NCBI GenBank assembly: GCA_050115555.1
Contig: JASFQI010000074.1
Span: 1-16,899 of the forward strand
From: JASFQI01 sp050115555
Lineage (GTDB): Bacteria; Desulfobacterota; DSM-4660; Desulfatiglandales; HGW-15
Direction of reading: 5' to 3'
DNA length: 16,899 bases
Positions 1-7,542 of the stretch are shown piece by piece; within the stretch, counting starts at the first letter, position 1, and each line of letters starts with the position of its first letter. The notes below the pieces were generated by a model, which saw only the letters and a list, made by a program, of their open reading frames with translations, was not told the origin of the DNA and did not search any database. The position numbers were made by a program, and so were the translations under genes.

Positions 1-1383
1 CTCGAATACACCGAGGTTTACGGGGCGGCCATGAAGGGCGGCTTCATTGCCTCCCCTTTCAATGCCCGGTTACAGGAACAGGAGCTCGATTTCCTGATCA
101 ACGACTCCGAAACCCATACCCTCTTTGTCGGCCCCGAGTTCACGGAAGTCATCGACATCCTGAGATCACGGTTGGGCAAGGTCCGGCAGATCGTGTTCCT
201 GGGGAATGACGCGCCACCGGGCATGACATCCTACTCCGAGTGGACGCGTGCCTGCTCGCAGGAAGAGCCCGACATCGAGCTGAACGAAGAAGACCCTGTT
301 TTCATGTTCTACACCAGCGGCACCACCGGCATCCCGCGGGCGGCCCTCTATACCCAGGCACGGGCCATGGACGACACGCGGAGGTTTCCCGCGGCCATGT
401 GCGTGGAGCAGGGGGACAAGCAGATTCAAATCATGCCCCTCTTTCATATCGGAGGCACCAAGAACCTCTGGGGGTACTTTTTCGCGGGGGCTTCCAACGT
501 GATCATGCCACAGAAGTCCTTCGATCCCCGGGCCACGCTGAAGGCCATTCAAGAGGAACGGGCCACCGACATCCACATCGTGCCGACGCACCTCGCCTCG
601 TTTCTCGCCCTGCCCGAGGCGGATCAATACGACCTCTCGAGCTTGAAGCGCATGTTCTACGCCGCCTCCCCCATGCCTCTGGAGCTCCTGAAAAAGGGGA
701 TGGAGAAATGGGGTCCGATTTTCCTTCAGTTTTACGGTGCGACCGAAGACGGCCCCAATGTGACCATGCTGTCCAAAAAGCAGCACGATGTCGTCCACCA
801 GACCGCGGACAAACAGGGGATTCTCCGATCCGCGGGTTTTCCTCACATCGGGGTCCACGTGCGGATCGTGGATGAGGAGGACGATGACGTGGGGCCGGGG
901 GAAATCGGAGAGATCGTGGTCAAAAGCAAAGCGGTCATGAAGGAGTGGTGGAAAAAGCCGGAGGAGACGGCAAAGACCATCGTGGACGGCTGGGTGCACA
1001 CCGGGGACATGGGCCGGTATGACGAGCAGGGCTACATTTACATCGTAGACCGGAAAAAGGACATGATCGTCTCCGGAGGCGAGAACATCTTTCCTCGAGA
1101 GGTGGAGGAGGTCCTCTACGGCCATGAAGGCGTTCTCGAGGCCGCAGTCATTGGAATACCGGATCCTTACTGGGTGGAAAAGGTCCATGCCGTGGTGGTG
1201 CCGAAACCAGGGGCCCGGGTGGATGAAACGGAACTCATCGAGCACTGCAAAGCACGGCTGGCCCATTACAAGTCGCCGAAGTCGATCGCCCTCGTGAGCG
1301 AGCTCCCGAAGAATCCCGCAGGGAAGATATTGAAGCGACAGATCCGGGCCCCATACTGGGACGGACAGGATCGGACGATTTGA
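1..1383 (+). CDS. AMP-forming acyl-CoA ligase (ANL superfamily), 5' end outside window
   Basis: The frame is open from base 1, so the gene starts upstream; the ATG at 31 is internal, since the ten residues before it fit the family (a YTEVYGAA segment leading into the usual N-terminal core). The 460 visible residues contain, in fragment numbering, the P-loop TSGTTG (105-110), YGATE (245-249), the ribose-binding Asp in HTGD (336), the hinge DRKKD (350-354) and the C-terminal catalytic Lys in PAGKILKR (Lys442). Enzymes of this family convert a carboxylate, ATP and CoA to an acyl-CoA thioester, AMP and PPi in the cytoplasm. The P-loop ends IPRAA, where PKG is usual, a mild deviation. The substrate is not recognisable; fatty, aromatic and alicyclic acids are all possible. 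It is the first visible gene of an operon with a molybdenum hydroxylase, which suggests that it makes or recycles the CoA ester used there. Confidence 0.93.
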   Translation, partial: LEYTEVYGAAMKGGFIASPFNARLQEQELDFLINDSETHTLFVGPEFTEVIDILRSRLGKVRQIVFLGNDAPPGMTSYSEWTRACSQEEPDIELNEEDPVFMFYTSGTTGIPRAALYTQARAMDDTRRFPAAMCVEQGDKQIQIMPLFHIGGTKNLWGYFFAGASNVIMPQKSFDPRATLKAIQEERATDIHIVPTHLASFLALPEADQYDLSSLKRMFYAASPMPLELLKKGMEKWGPIFLQFYGATEDGPNVTMLSKKQHDVVHQTADKQGILRSAGFPHIGVHVRIVDEEDDDVGPGEIGEIVVKSKAVMKEWWKKPEETAKTIVDGWVHTGDMGRYDEQGYIYIVDRKKDMIVSGGENIFPREVEEVLYGHEGVLEAAVIGIPDPYWVEKVHAVVVPKPGARVDETELIEHCKARLAHYKSPKSIALVSELPKNPAGKILKRQIRAPYWDGQDRTI

Positions 1384-1389
1384 TCTCGC

Positions 1390-1405
1390 TCCTCCGTATG
1401 GAGGA
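1390..1405 (+). other. Small stem-loop after the ligase stop codon
   Basis: TCCTCC and GGAGGA form a perfect 6-bp stem around the loop GTAT, 6 bases after the ligase stop. There is no T-run after it, so it is not a convincing intrinsic terminator. It may slightly modulate or stabilise the message between ligase and hydroxylase genes. Confidence 0.3.
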
Positions 1406-1460
1406 AGAACATCGTTCACCATCACCGGACGGCCTTTCCATTGCGATCGTCTGGAGGAGA

Positions 1461-1467
1461 GAGGAGG
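1461..1467 (+). promoter_or_regulatory. Ribosome binding site that sets a GTG start at 1476
   Basis: GAGGAGG lies 8 bases before GTG at 1476. The same frame is open from 1380, but the extra N-terminal residues of that longer reading do not resemble the family. From 1476 the protein begins with the usual FxYxxP-like start of CoxM-type subunits. Confidence 0.75.
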
Positions 1468-1475
1468 TACCCGCT

Positions 1476-2354
1476 GTGAGCATCTTTTATAAAAGGCTCC
1501 CCAAGTTCGAGTATGTCAAACCACGAAGCCTTCAAGAGGCCCTGTCCTTTCTGAAAAACCGTGGAGAGGGAACGATCCGGCCGTATGCCGGCGGAACGGA
1601 CATCATCCCGCAGATCAAGTCCCGCTTGATCCCCGCGCCGGACGTGCTTATGGACCTCAAGGGCATTCCCGATCTGGATACCGTTTCCTATGACGAAGAG
1701 GCCGGGCTGAGGATCGGGGCCCTGGCGAGCATTCGCGATGTGGCGGACTCCCCGGCCGTGATCGAGCACTATCCTGCCCTGGCCGAGGCCGCCTCGAGCA
1801 TTGCCTCCACACAGGTCCAGAACCGTGGGACCATTGTGGGGAATGTCTGTAATGCGGTGCCCTCGGCGGACTCCGCGCCCGCCCTGCTGTGCCTGAAGGC
1901 GCGGCTCGTATGCGCGGGGAGTGAAGGGGATCGTGAGATCGATCTACAGGACTTCTTTACCGGCCCCAAGACGACCCTTCTCGCACCGGACGAGCTGGTC
2001 CGGGAGATTCGGGTGCCTCCGGCACGAGGAGCCGGAACCTACATCAAGCTTTCCCCTCGAAGCCGTATGGATCTGGCCGTAGTGGGTGTGGCGGTGTTTG
2101 TGGAGGCAGACGGCGGGGCGTTCAAGGAGGCGAGAATCGGTCTGGGTGCAGTGGCGCCGACCCCGCTGAGGGCGCAGAAGGCCGAGTCCGTGCTCACGGG
2201 AGAACGGGTCGCCGAAAAAGTCATTCAGGAGGCGGCCCGAAAGGCGTCCGAGGAGTCCTCGCCGATCGATGACCATCGCGCGTCGGCCGAGTACCGACGG
2301 TTGATGGTGGAGGTCCTGGTCAAGCGGGCGCTCGACCGCGTGGTCCCGAACTGA
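1476..2354 (+). CDS. FAD-binding medium subunit of molybdenum hydroxylase 1 (CoxM-like)
   Basis: This 292-residue protein is the electron-exit subunit of a xanthine dehydrogenase-family enzyme; its FAD passes electrons from the 2Fe-2S subunit to an external acceptor. Two FAD-binding motifs are visible: AGGTD (residues 38-42) in the PCMH-type domain and TIVGNVCNAVPSAD (119-132). The CoxM-type C-terminal domain follows from about residue 185. The length is normal. 4-Hydroxybenzoyl-CoA reductase HcrB has an inserted loop with four Cys that binds a 4Fe-4S cluster; here the GN motif runs straight into the AD motif and the insert is absent. That argues against low-potential reductive dehydroxylation and for an oxidative role (inference). 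The gap from the ligase is 92 bases, and the small-subunit gene follows 47 bases downstream. Confidence 0.93.
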   Translation: MSIFYKRLPKFEYVKPRSLQEALSFLKNRGEGTIRPYAGGTDIIPQIKSRLIPAPDVLMDLKGIPDLDTVSYDEEAGLRIGALASIRDVADSPAVIEHYPALAEAASSIASTQVQNRGTIVGNVCNAVPSADSAPALLCLKARLVCAGSEGDREIDLQDFFTGPKTTLLAPDELVREIRVPPARGAGTYIKLSPRSRMDLAVVGVAVFVEADGGAFKEARIGLGAVAPTPLRAQKAESVLTGERVAEKVIQEAARKASEESSPIDDHRASAEYRRLMVEVLVKRALDRVVPN

Positions 2355-2401
2355 GAAATTCCCATCCTCGCCTGCACGGGGGTTGAAAAGGAGAATACAC
2401 C

Positions 2402-2881
2402 ATGGAGATGAAAGAGATCCGATTCGTCCTGAACGGCGAACCCGTGGAATCGCGTGTGCCGCCCTGGAGGACGCTGCTGGAAATGCTCCGTGAGGACTTC
2501 ATGCTGACCGGGGCCAAGGAGGCCTGTGGTCAAGGGGAGTGTGGGGCCTGCACGGTGATCCTGGGGGGAAAAAGCGTGAACAGCTGCCTGGTTCCTGCCG
2601 TGGAAGCGGACGGGCAGGAGGTCCTGACGATCGAAGGTCTGGCTGACGGAGAGACCCTCCACCCCATCCAGGAGGCCTTTGTGGAGCATGCCGGCATGCA
2701 GTGCGGTTTCTGCACGCCCGGCATGGTGATCTCGGCCAAGTTCCTGCTGGACCGGAACCCGCAGGCGGACGTGGAGGCCATCAAAGAAGGAATCGCCGGC
2801 AACTTCTGTCGATGCACCGGGTACACGAAGATCGTGGAATCCATCAGTGCCGCCGCCGAGGCCATGAAAGGAAGGAGGTAG
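2402..2881 (+). CDS. 2Fe-2S small subunit of molybdenum hydroxylase 1 (CoxS-like)
   Basis: The 159 residues form the standard two-domain iron-sulfur subunit. The N-terminal plant-ferredoxin-like domain has Cys42, Cys47, Cys50 and Cys62 (CGQGECGAC then SC). The C-terminal helical domain has Cys101 and Cys104 (CGFC) and Cys136 and Cys138 (CRC, followed by the usual TGY). All eight cluster ligands are therefore present. The subunit carries electrons from the molybdenum site in the large subunit to FAD in the medium subunit. An AAAAGGAG sequence precedes the ATG. Its stop is 3 bases before the large-subunit start, and its own last codons contain the GGAGG used by the next gene, so translation of the two is probably coupled. 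Confidence 0.96.
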   Translation: MEMKEIRFVLNGEPVESRVPPWRTLLEMLREDFMLTGAKEACGQGECGACTVILGGKSVNSCLVPAVEADGQEVLTIEGLADGETLHPIQEAFVEHAGMQCGFCTPGMVISAKFLLDRNPQADVEAIKEGIAGNFCRCTGYTKIVESISAAAEAMKGRR

Positions 2882-2884
2882 AGC

Positions 2885-5194
2885 ATGGAGGATTTTTCCG
2901 TCATTGGAAAGAGAATTCCCCGCATCGACGGCAGGGCCAAGGTCACCGGAGAGGCCCGTTATGCCGCCGACTACGCGTTTCCGGGCATGTTGTGGTGCAA
3001 GATCGTGCGCAGTCCTCATGCCCATGCAAAGATCCTTCATATTGACACGAGCCGCGCCGAACAGCTCCCGGGCGTGAAGGGCGTCCTGACGGGCAAGGAC
3101 TTCAATGGATGGGCATGGGGGTGGATGCCCAAGACACGGGAGGAAGAACCCCTGGCCACGGAACGGGTCCGGTACCTGGGAGAGGCCGTGGCCGCCGTGT
3201 GCGCCGTGGATGAAGACACCGCCGAAGAGGCGGCCCTGCTTGTCCAGGTGGAGTATGAGGAGCTCCCGGGCGTATTCGACCCGGAGGAGGCCATGAAGGA
3301 GGACGCTCCGCAGCTCTACGACCATGTGGAGAACAATGTCAGCTGGGACTTTCACATGGACTTCGGGGATGTGGAAAAGGGGTTCCGGGAAGCGGATCTG
3401 GTCCGCGAGGACCGCTTCGTAACGGGGCGAGTCATCACCGGCTACCTGGAGCCGCCTGCGGCGGTGGCCATGTACGACGATTCCGGGATCACTCTGTGGG
3501 GCGCCAAGCAGAGCCCCTATTTCGTGTACCGCCACATGGCCGACTGCTTCAAGCTGCCCCTGAACAAGGTCCGGATCATCCAGCCCTTTGTCGGGGGAGG
3601 GTTCGGGGGCACGAAGAACGATTCCCTGGCGGGTGATTTTTGCGCGGCCCTGTTCTCCAAGCGGACCGGAAAGCCGGTGAAGTTCGCCTACACCATGGAA
3701 GAGGTCCTCATGACGTGCAGACGACGGCACAACATGATCGTTCTCAACAAGATGGGAATGAAAAAGGACGGGACCATCACGGCCATGCACAGCCGGGTGA
3801 TCGCCGACGGCGGGGCGCACACCGCCATCGGTCCCCTGACCATGTACCTCACCGGGTGCATGAGCACCCTTCCTTACAAGCTCCCCAACTTCAAGCACGA
3901 CGCCTACCGCATGTACACCAACAACCCCATCGGTGCGGCCATGCGAGGTCACGGCGTCACCCACACCCGTTTCGCCGCCGAGGTCCAGATGGAGATGATG
4001 GCCGAGGAGCTGGGCATCGATCCGGTGGCCGTACGGCTCAAAAACGCCATCACCGCACCCCATGAGACGGTGAACAAGGTCACGGTCAATTCCTGCGGTC
4101 TCGTGGAGGGGATCCAGACCATCGCGGACCATCCCCATTGGAAGGAGCGGGATCAAAGAAAGCATACGGACGGCCCTGTCATGCATGGTGCGGGCATATC
4201 CGCCACATCCTATCTCGGGGGAGCGCGGCAGAGGGGACACCAATCCTGCGCCGCAGTGATCCGGCTTTGCGAAGACGGGACCGTCAACTACCTGACCGGG
4301 GCTACGGACTGCGGCCAGGGATCCGACACGGTGCTGGTGCAGATCGTCGCCGAAGAGCTGGGCCTGCCGGTGGAGTATGTGGACATCAAGCGGGTGGATA
4401 CGGCTCTTACGCCCTGTGATGCAGGCAGCTACGGCAGTCGGGTCACCGTTCTTGCAGGTAAGGCGGCCCAGGAGGCCGCACGGGACGTGAGAAACCAGCT
4501 GGCCGCGTTTGCAGCAAAAAAATGGGACGTCCGGCCCGAAGACATCCGCTTCAGGGACGGTAAGGTCTTTGTCGAGGGTTCCCCCGACCAGGCCATGCCC
4601 TTTGACAAGCTGGCCAAGTTCGCCTGCTACTCGGGGTCGGGCGCAGTGATCCTCGGAAGAGGGTATTCGGATTACGGCATCGATATCCTGGACTTTGAAA
4701 AGGGCATCGGAAACGCCGGCACGTCTTACAGCTTCACTTCCCAGCTCACCGAGGTGGATGTGGACACGGAGACGGGGTTCATCCGGTGCACGGACATGGT
4801 CATCGCCCATGACTGCGGAAGGCCTCTGAACCCCATCAATGTGGAGGCCCAGAACCAGGGCGCAGCCATGCAGGGGGTCGGCCAAGCCCTGTACGAAGAG
4901 TTTAAAATGGACCACGGCCGGACCCTCAACCCTACGCTGCTGGATTACAAGATGCCCCTGGCACCGGATACCCCGGACATTCACGTCATCGACATCCTCA
5001 CAGACGATCCCGACGGTCCGTTCGGGGCCAAGGAGGCCTCGGAAGGGGCGATCGTGAGTGCACCGCCTTCGGTGATCACCGCGGTTCACCACGCCACAGG
5101 GATCTGGTTCAAGGAGCAGCCCCTGACCCCGGAGAGGGTGGTCATGGCCCTCAGAAAACAGAATCATACGCACTCGAGTATGGATAAGAAGTGA
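2885..5194 (+). CDS. Molybdopterin-binding large subunit of molybdenum hydroxylase 1
   Basis: This complete 769-residue catalytic subunit belongs to the xanthine dehydrogenase family. The N-terminal a/b-hammerhead domain covers about residues 15-125, and the molybdopterin-binding domains fill the rest. Visible cofactor motifs are GGGFGG (237-242), MRGHG (353-357), DCGQG (475-479) and a segment GPFGAKEASEG. Glu720 in that segment aligns with the catalytic Glu of the usual GVGE motif. The hammerhead segment SPHAHAKI is typical. Family members hydroxylate carbons with water-derived oxygen or, in 4-hydroxybenzoyl-CoA reductase, remove a phenolic hydroxyl. RGHG in place of RGFG and AKEASE in place of AKGVGE recall the 4-hydroxybenzoyl-CoA reductase-like branch (from memory). 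The FAD partner, however, lacks that enzyme's extra cluster, so I do not name the substrate. GGAGG lies just before the ATG. Confidence 0.95.
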   Translation: MEDFSVIGKRIPRIDGRAKVTGEARYAADYAFPGMLWCKIVRSPHAHAKILHIDTSRAEQLPGVKGVLTGKDFNGWAWGWMPKTREEEPLATERVRYLGEAVAAVCAVDEDTAEEAALLVQVEYEELPGVFDPEEAMKEDAPQLYDHVENNVSWDFHMDFGDVEKGFREADLVREDRFVTGRVITGYLEPPAAVAMYDDSGITLWGAKQSPYFVYRHMADCFKLPLNKVRIIQPFVGGGFGGTKNDSLAGDFCAALFSKRTGKPVKFAYTMEEVLMTCRRRHNMIVLNKMGMKKDGTITAMHSRVIADGGAHTAIGPLTMYLTGCMSTLPYKLPNFKHDAYRMYTNNPIGAAMRGHGVTHTRFAAEVQMEMMAEELGIDPVAVRLKNAITAPHETVNKVTVNSCGLVEGIQTIADHPHWKERDQRKHTDGPVMHGAGISATSYLGGARQRGHQSCAAVIRLCEDGTVNYLTGATDCGQGSDTVLVQIVAEELGLPVEYVDIKRVDTALTPCDAGSYGSRVTVLAGKAAQEAARDVRNQLAAFAAKKWDVRPEDIRFRDGKVFVEGSPDQAMPFDKLAKFACYSGSGAVILGRGYSDYGIDILDFEKGIGNAGTSYSFTSQLTEVDVDTETGFIRCTDMVIAHDCGRPLNPINVEAQNQGAAMQGVGQALYEEFKMDHGRTLNPTLLDYKMPLAPDTPDIHVIDILTDDPDGPFGAKEASEGAIVSAPPSVITAVHHATGIWFKEQPLTPERVVMALRKQNHTHSSMDKK

Positions 5195-5209
5195 CAAAGG
5201 AGGGGATGC

Positions 5210-6730
5210 ATGGATACCTATCCATGGTGGACGAACGAGCATTGTGCATTTCATGAAGAGGTCCAGGCCTTTGTGGAAGAGCTCATGCCACGGGATGCCG
5301 AGACCCGGTGGAAACGGGAATTTCCCTGGGACATCTTCGAGAAGACCGGTGAAAAAGGATACACAGGCGCTGGAATTCCAAAAGAGTACGGCGGGATGGG
5401 CCTCGGGGCCACCGGGGCCTGCATTGCGGCGGAGGCCTTCAACCGGATGCCCGGGCCGGGCCGAGTGTTTGTAGGAAACATGCTCGGAGGCCTTCGCCAG
5501 ATCCTGGAGTTCGGCACGGAAGAGCAAAAAAACCGATTTCTTCCTCGCATTGCCCAGGGGGAGATCGGGGCCATCGTGATCACGGAACCCTTTGCAGGCA
5601 CCGACGCCGCGGCCCAGGTCATGACGGCCCGGCGCGAAGGCGATGTCTACCTCCTGAACGGGAAGAAGCGCTACATTGTCAGCGCAGGAGTGGCCGAACG
5701 GTACATGGTGTATGCGAGGACCAGCGAAAATCCGGACGACAGAAAATCTTACCGGCACCTGACGGCGTTTATCGTTGAAAAGGGAGCGCCTGGATTTACC
5801 GTCGAAAAGATTAACGAGATCATGGGGTTCGAGAATATCCAGAACGGCGTGCTCGATTTCAAAGATGTCCCCGTCCCCGTGGACCGGGTGCTCGGTGAGG
5901 AGGGGCAAGGCTGGCGCGTCATGACGGCGGGCCTCAACTTCGAGAGGACCCTGATCTGCGCCCAGACCGCGGGGTGGATGGGAGAGCTTTTGAGGAATAC
6001 GGTCCCGTATGCACAGCGGCGGGTGCAGTTTCGCAAACCGACCATCGGGTTCGTGAACAACCAGTTCAAGATCGCCGACTTGGTGAGCCGGGTGAAAATT
6101 GCCAGGCTTCTCGCGTATTACACCTCCTACCTGTGGGATCTGGGATGGGATATTTCTCTGGATTCCAACGTGGCCAAGGTCTACAACTGTGAAGCGGCCG
6201 TCGCGTCGAGCCTGGATGCGATCCAGGTCATGGGAGGAGACGGGCTGACCCCGTTCTACCCCTTGTCTGCGTTCATGAGTGTCTCCAAGGTGGAAAACAT
6301 CGCCGGCGGCACCATGGAAGCATGCAGGATGGTGATCCAAAGAACAGCCATGAAACAAATGGCTGAGGACTTGAAAATGCCCAAAAAGGTCATTCACAAG
6401 GAACTCGGCATACCCGTCCCGATAAACGGGGACCCCGAGAAAGCCGGTCCCTTCGAGGAAGAGAGCCTTATGAAGGTCCTGGCCGAGGATTACCGCGTAA
6501 ACCCCGGGTTGCACATGAGCCGGGACGACCTGAAAAGCTATTTTGATGTGACGGACGATGAACTGGACCGGGTCCTGCTGGCTCTGGAGGAGAAAGGACT
6601 TGTCCAGCTCAACCGGGACAAGAAGGGAATCGCCCTGGCCAAGGCTACCTATGAAGGCCTCAACCAGGCCTTTCCACAGGACCACTATACGTGGTATCCT
6701 TCTTGGGTCACGAAGGACCGCGTTTTTTGA
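5210..6730 (+). CDS. Acyl-CoA dehydrogenase with C-terminal helical or winged-helix-like extension
   Basis: The 506-residue protein has a full acyl-CoA dehydrogenase core (about 1-385) plus an extension of about 120 residues; usual members have 380-400. The FAD/substrate motif appears as TEPFAGTD, and a conserved C-terminal-domain segment reads QVMGGDG. The MCAD catalytic Glu position (YEGT in MCAD) aligns with Gly366 in IAGGT. Glu245 in LNFER sits where isovaleryl-CoA and long-chain dehydrogenases carry their catalytic Glu, so the base has probably moved rather than been lost (inference from alignment by eye). The extension (about 420-490) contains a helix-turn-helix-like run, SRDDLKSYFDVTDDELDRVL then EEKGLV, that looks winged-helix-like. 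ATG 5210 is set by AAAGGAGGGG upstream. The gene follows the hydroxylase by 15 bases and closes the operon. It likely oxidises a CoA ester and passes electrons to an ETF. Confidence 0.92.
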   Translation: MDTYPWWTNEHCAFHEEVQAFVEELMPRDAETRWKREFPWDIFEKTGEKGYTGAGIPKEYGGMGLGATGACIAAEAFNRMPGPGRVFVGNMLGGLRQILEFGTEEQKNRFLPRIAQGEIGAIVITEPFAGTDAAAQVMTARREGDVYLLNGKKRYIVSAGVAERYMVYARTSENPDDRKSYRHLTAFIVEKGAPGFTVEKINEIMGFENIQNGVLDFKDVPVPVDRVLGEEGQGWRVMTAGLNFERTLICAQTAGWMGELLRNTVPYAQRRVQFRKPTIGFVNNQFKIADLVSRVKIARLLAYYTSYLWDLGWDISLDSNVAKVYNCEAAVASSLDAIQVMGGDGLTPFYPLSAFMSVSKVENIAGGTMEACRMVIQRTAMKQMAEDLKMPKKVIHKELGIPVPINGDPEKAGPFEEESLMKVLAEDYRVNPGLHMSRDDLKSYFDVTDDELDRVLLALEEKGLVQLNRDKKGIALAKATYEGLNQAFPQDHYTWYPSWVTKDRVF

Positions 6731-6942
6731 TCGCTTCCATACATGCATTCATCGTCCCTGGGCGCTGGGGAGTCACCCTACGGAAACCGTGTTTGCGCGG
6801 ATTCCCTTTCTTGTGCGCTGAAATGCGACGAAAGTTTGTAACGCTCTTGATTTCGTAGAATAAGGAAGGACTCAGTAGGTAAAAAACGTTGAAATGGCTG
6901 AGGAACCGGATGAGAGGAAAGTGTTCGAAGATACTTTAATCG

Positions 6943-6986
6943 TTGAAAAAAGATATATTGACTATTTAATGCTTTAATTTTAGATT
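6943..6986 (+). promoter_or_regulatory. Candidate sigma-70 promoter region for the TRAP operon
   Basis: Two overlapping candidates lie in the most AT-rich part of the window. TTGAAA (6943-6948) and TTTAAT (6965-6970) are 16 bases apart, each matching the consensus at 5 of 6 positions. TTGACT (6958-6963) and TAGATT (6981-6986) are 17 bases apart, matching 5 and 4 of 6. Either would start transcription near 6978-6995, about 550 bases before dctP. Confidence 0.45.
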
Positions 6987-7240
6987 CAGGGTATTCGGTT
7001 GCTTCTCGACCTGTCAGGGGCAAGGGACATCCTCGCAGGGGAAACGGCTTTCTCCTGTGGATAGGGAGGGTCTGCCCCTCTTGTGCCTTCTCTTCAAAAG
7101 GGGACCGAGACTTGAGAGCACCTTTGGAAGACAACCCCATTCATGCCTTTTTCCTTCGCCCTTTTCGACCTCGAGGAGGGTCTATCTCGACCGGTTCCAG
7201 AACAAGCGCCCCGTCACCTGTAAAAGCCCCCCGAAACGGA

Positions 7241-7260
7241 AGAAATCCGAAAGGATTTCT
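7241..7260 (+). other. Perfect hairpin with GAAA tetraloop in the TRAP leader
   Basis: AGAAATCC pairs perfectly with GGATTTCT around a GAAA loop, a GNRA tetraloop of the kind common in structured RNAs. No T-run follows, so it does not look like a terminator. It may be part of a structured 5' leader; I do not recognise a known riboswitch class. Confidence 0.4.
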
Positions 7261-7435
7261 AGGATATTTCCCGATGTTGAAAGCCGGAACGAACCGGGGA
7301 CGGCTCCGTATGCACCTCGCCCCCCATCCGTCTTTTTTCATGGGTGCGAATGCCTGCACAGCGGATTCCCCCTGTTCTCAGGCCCGAAAAGATGGAGGCG
7401 TAGACCCCCAAGAGAAAAATGCATCGAATAGGAGG

Positions 7436-7449
7436 GAAAGGAGGTGATG
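7436..7449 (+). promoter_or_regulatory. Strong Shine-Dalgarno-like sequence without a convincing gene
   Basis: GAAAGGAGGTGATG matches the 16S anti-Shine-Dalgarno end very well, but the overlapping ATG gives only M-A-V-R and a stop. The only in-range longer frame begins with CTG at 7451 and runs 31 codons to a TGA that overlaps the dctP start codon (ATGA). It could be a leader-peptide site or chance. Confidence 0.3.
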
Positions 7450-7542
7450 GCTGTTCGATAGTTCGATCGAGGCTCCAAGGCCTTTACACCATCCATTGAA
7501 CGACACAAAGAGGGATATCTATCACCAAAGGAGGCGATCCTT

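Larger units (their letters stand above)
6731..7542. other. Long intergenic region upstream of the TRAP operon, no gene supported
   Basis: Several overlapping open frames exist here, but none has a good start site, a recognisable sequence or coding-like composition, so I call no gene. The segment from about 6840 to 6990 is clearly AT-rich against GC-rich neighbours and contains promoter-like hexamers. The part from 7000 to 7542 would then be a transcribed leader of about 550 bases; it contains a GAAA-tetraloop hairpin and a strong ribosome-binding sequence. I see no clear terminator for the preceding operon. Confidence 0.6.

Noticed and set aside
166..1425. A 419-codon open frame on the - strand opposite the acyl-CoA ligase
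   Set aside because: The same codon-bias shadow; the + strand frame has all ANL-superfamily motifs.
1380..1475. An N-terminal extension of the FAD subunit from the ATG at 1380
   Set aside because: The extension is unlike the family, and a good ribosome binding site sits before GTG 1476.
2225..6748. A 1507-codon open frame on the - strand across four genes
   Set aside because: Its codons lie exactly opposite those of the genes at 2402, 2885 and 5210, which share one frame. It stays open because these genes almost never use TTA, CTA or TCA, the codons that would read as stops on the other strand. The predicted protein is His/Arg/Gly-rich and unlike any family I know.
7057..7447. Two overlapping + strand frames (124 and 111 codons) in the gap before dctP
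   Set aside because: No ribosome binding site, Arg/Pro/Ser-rich composition typical of non-coding GC-rich DNA, and no recognisable domain.
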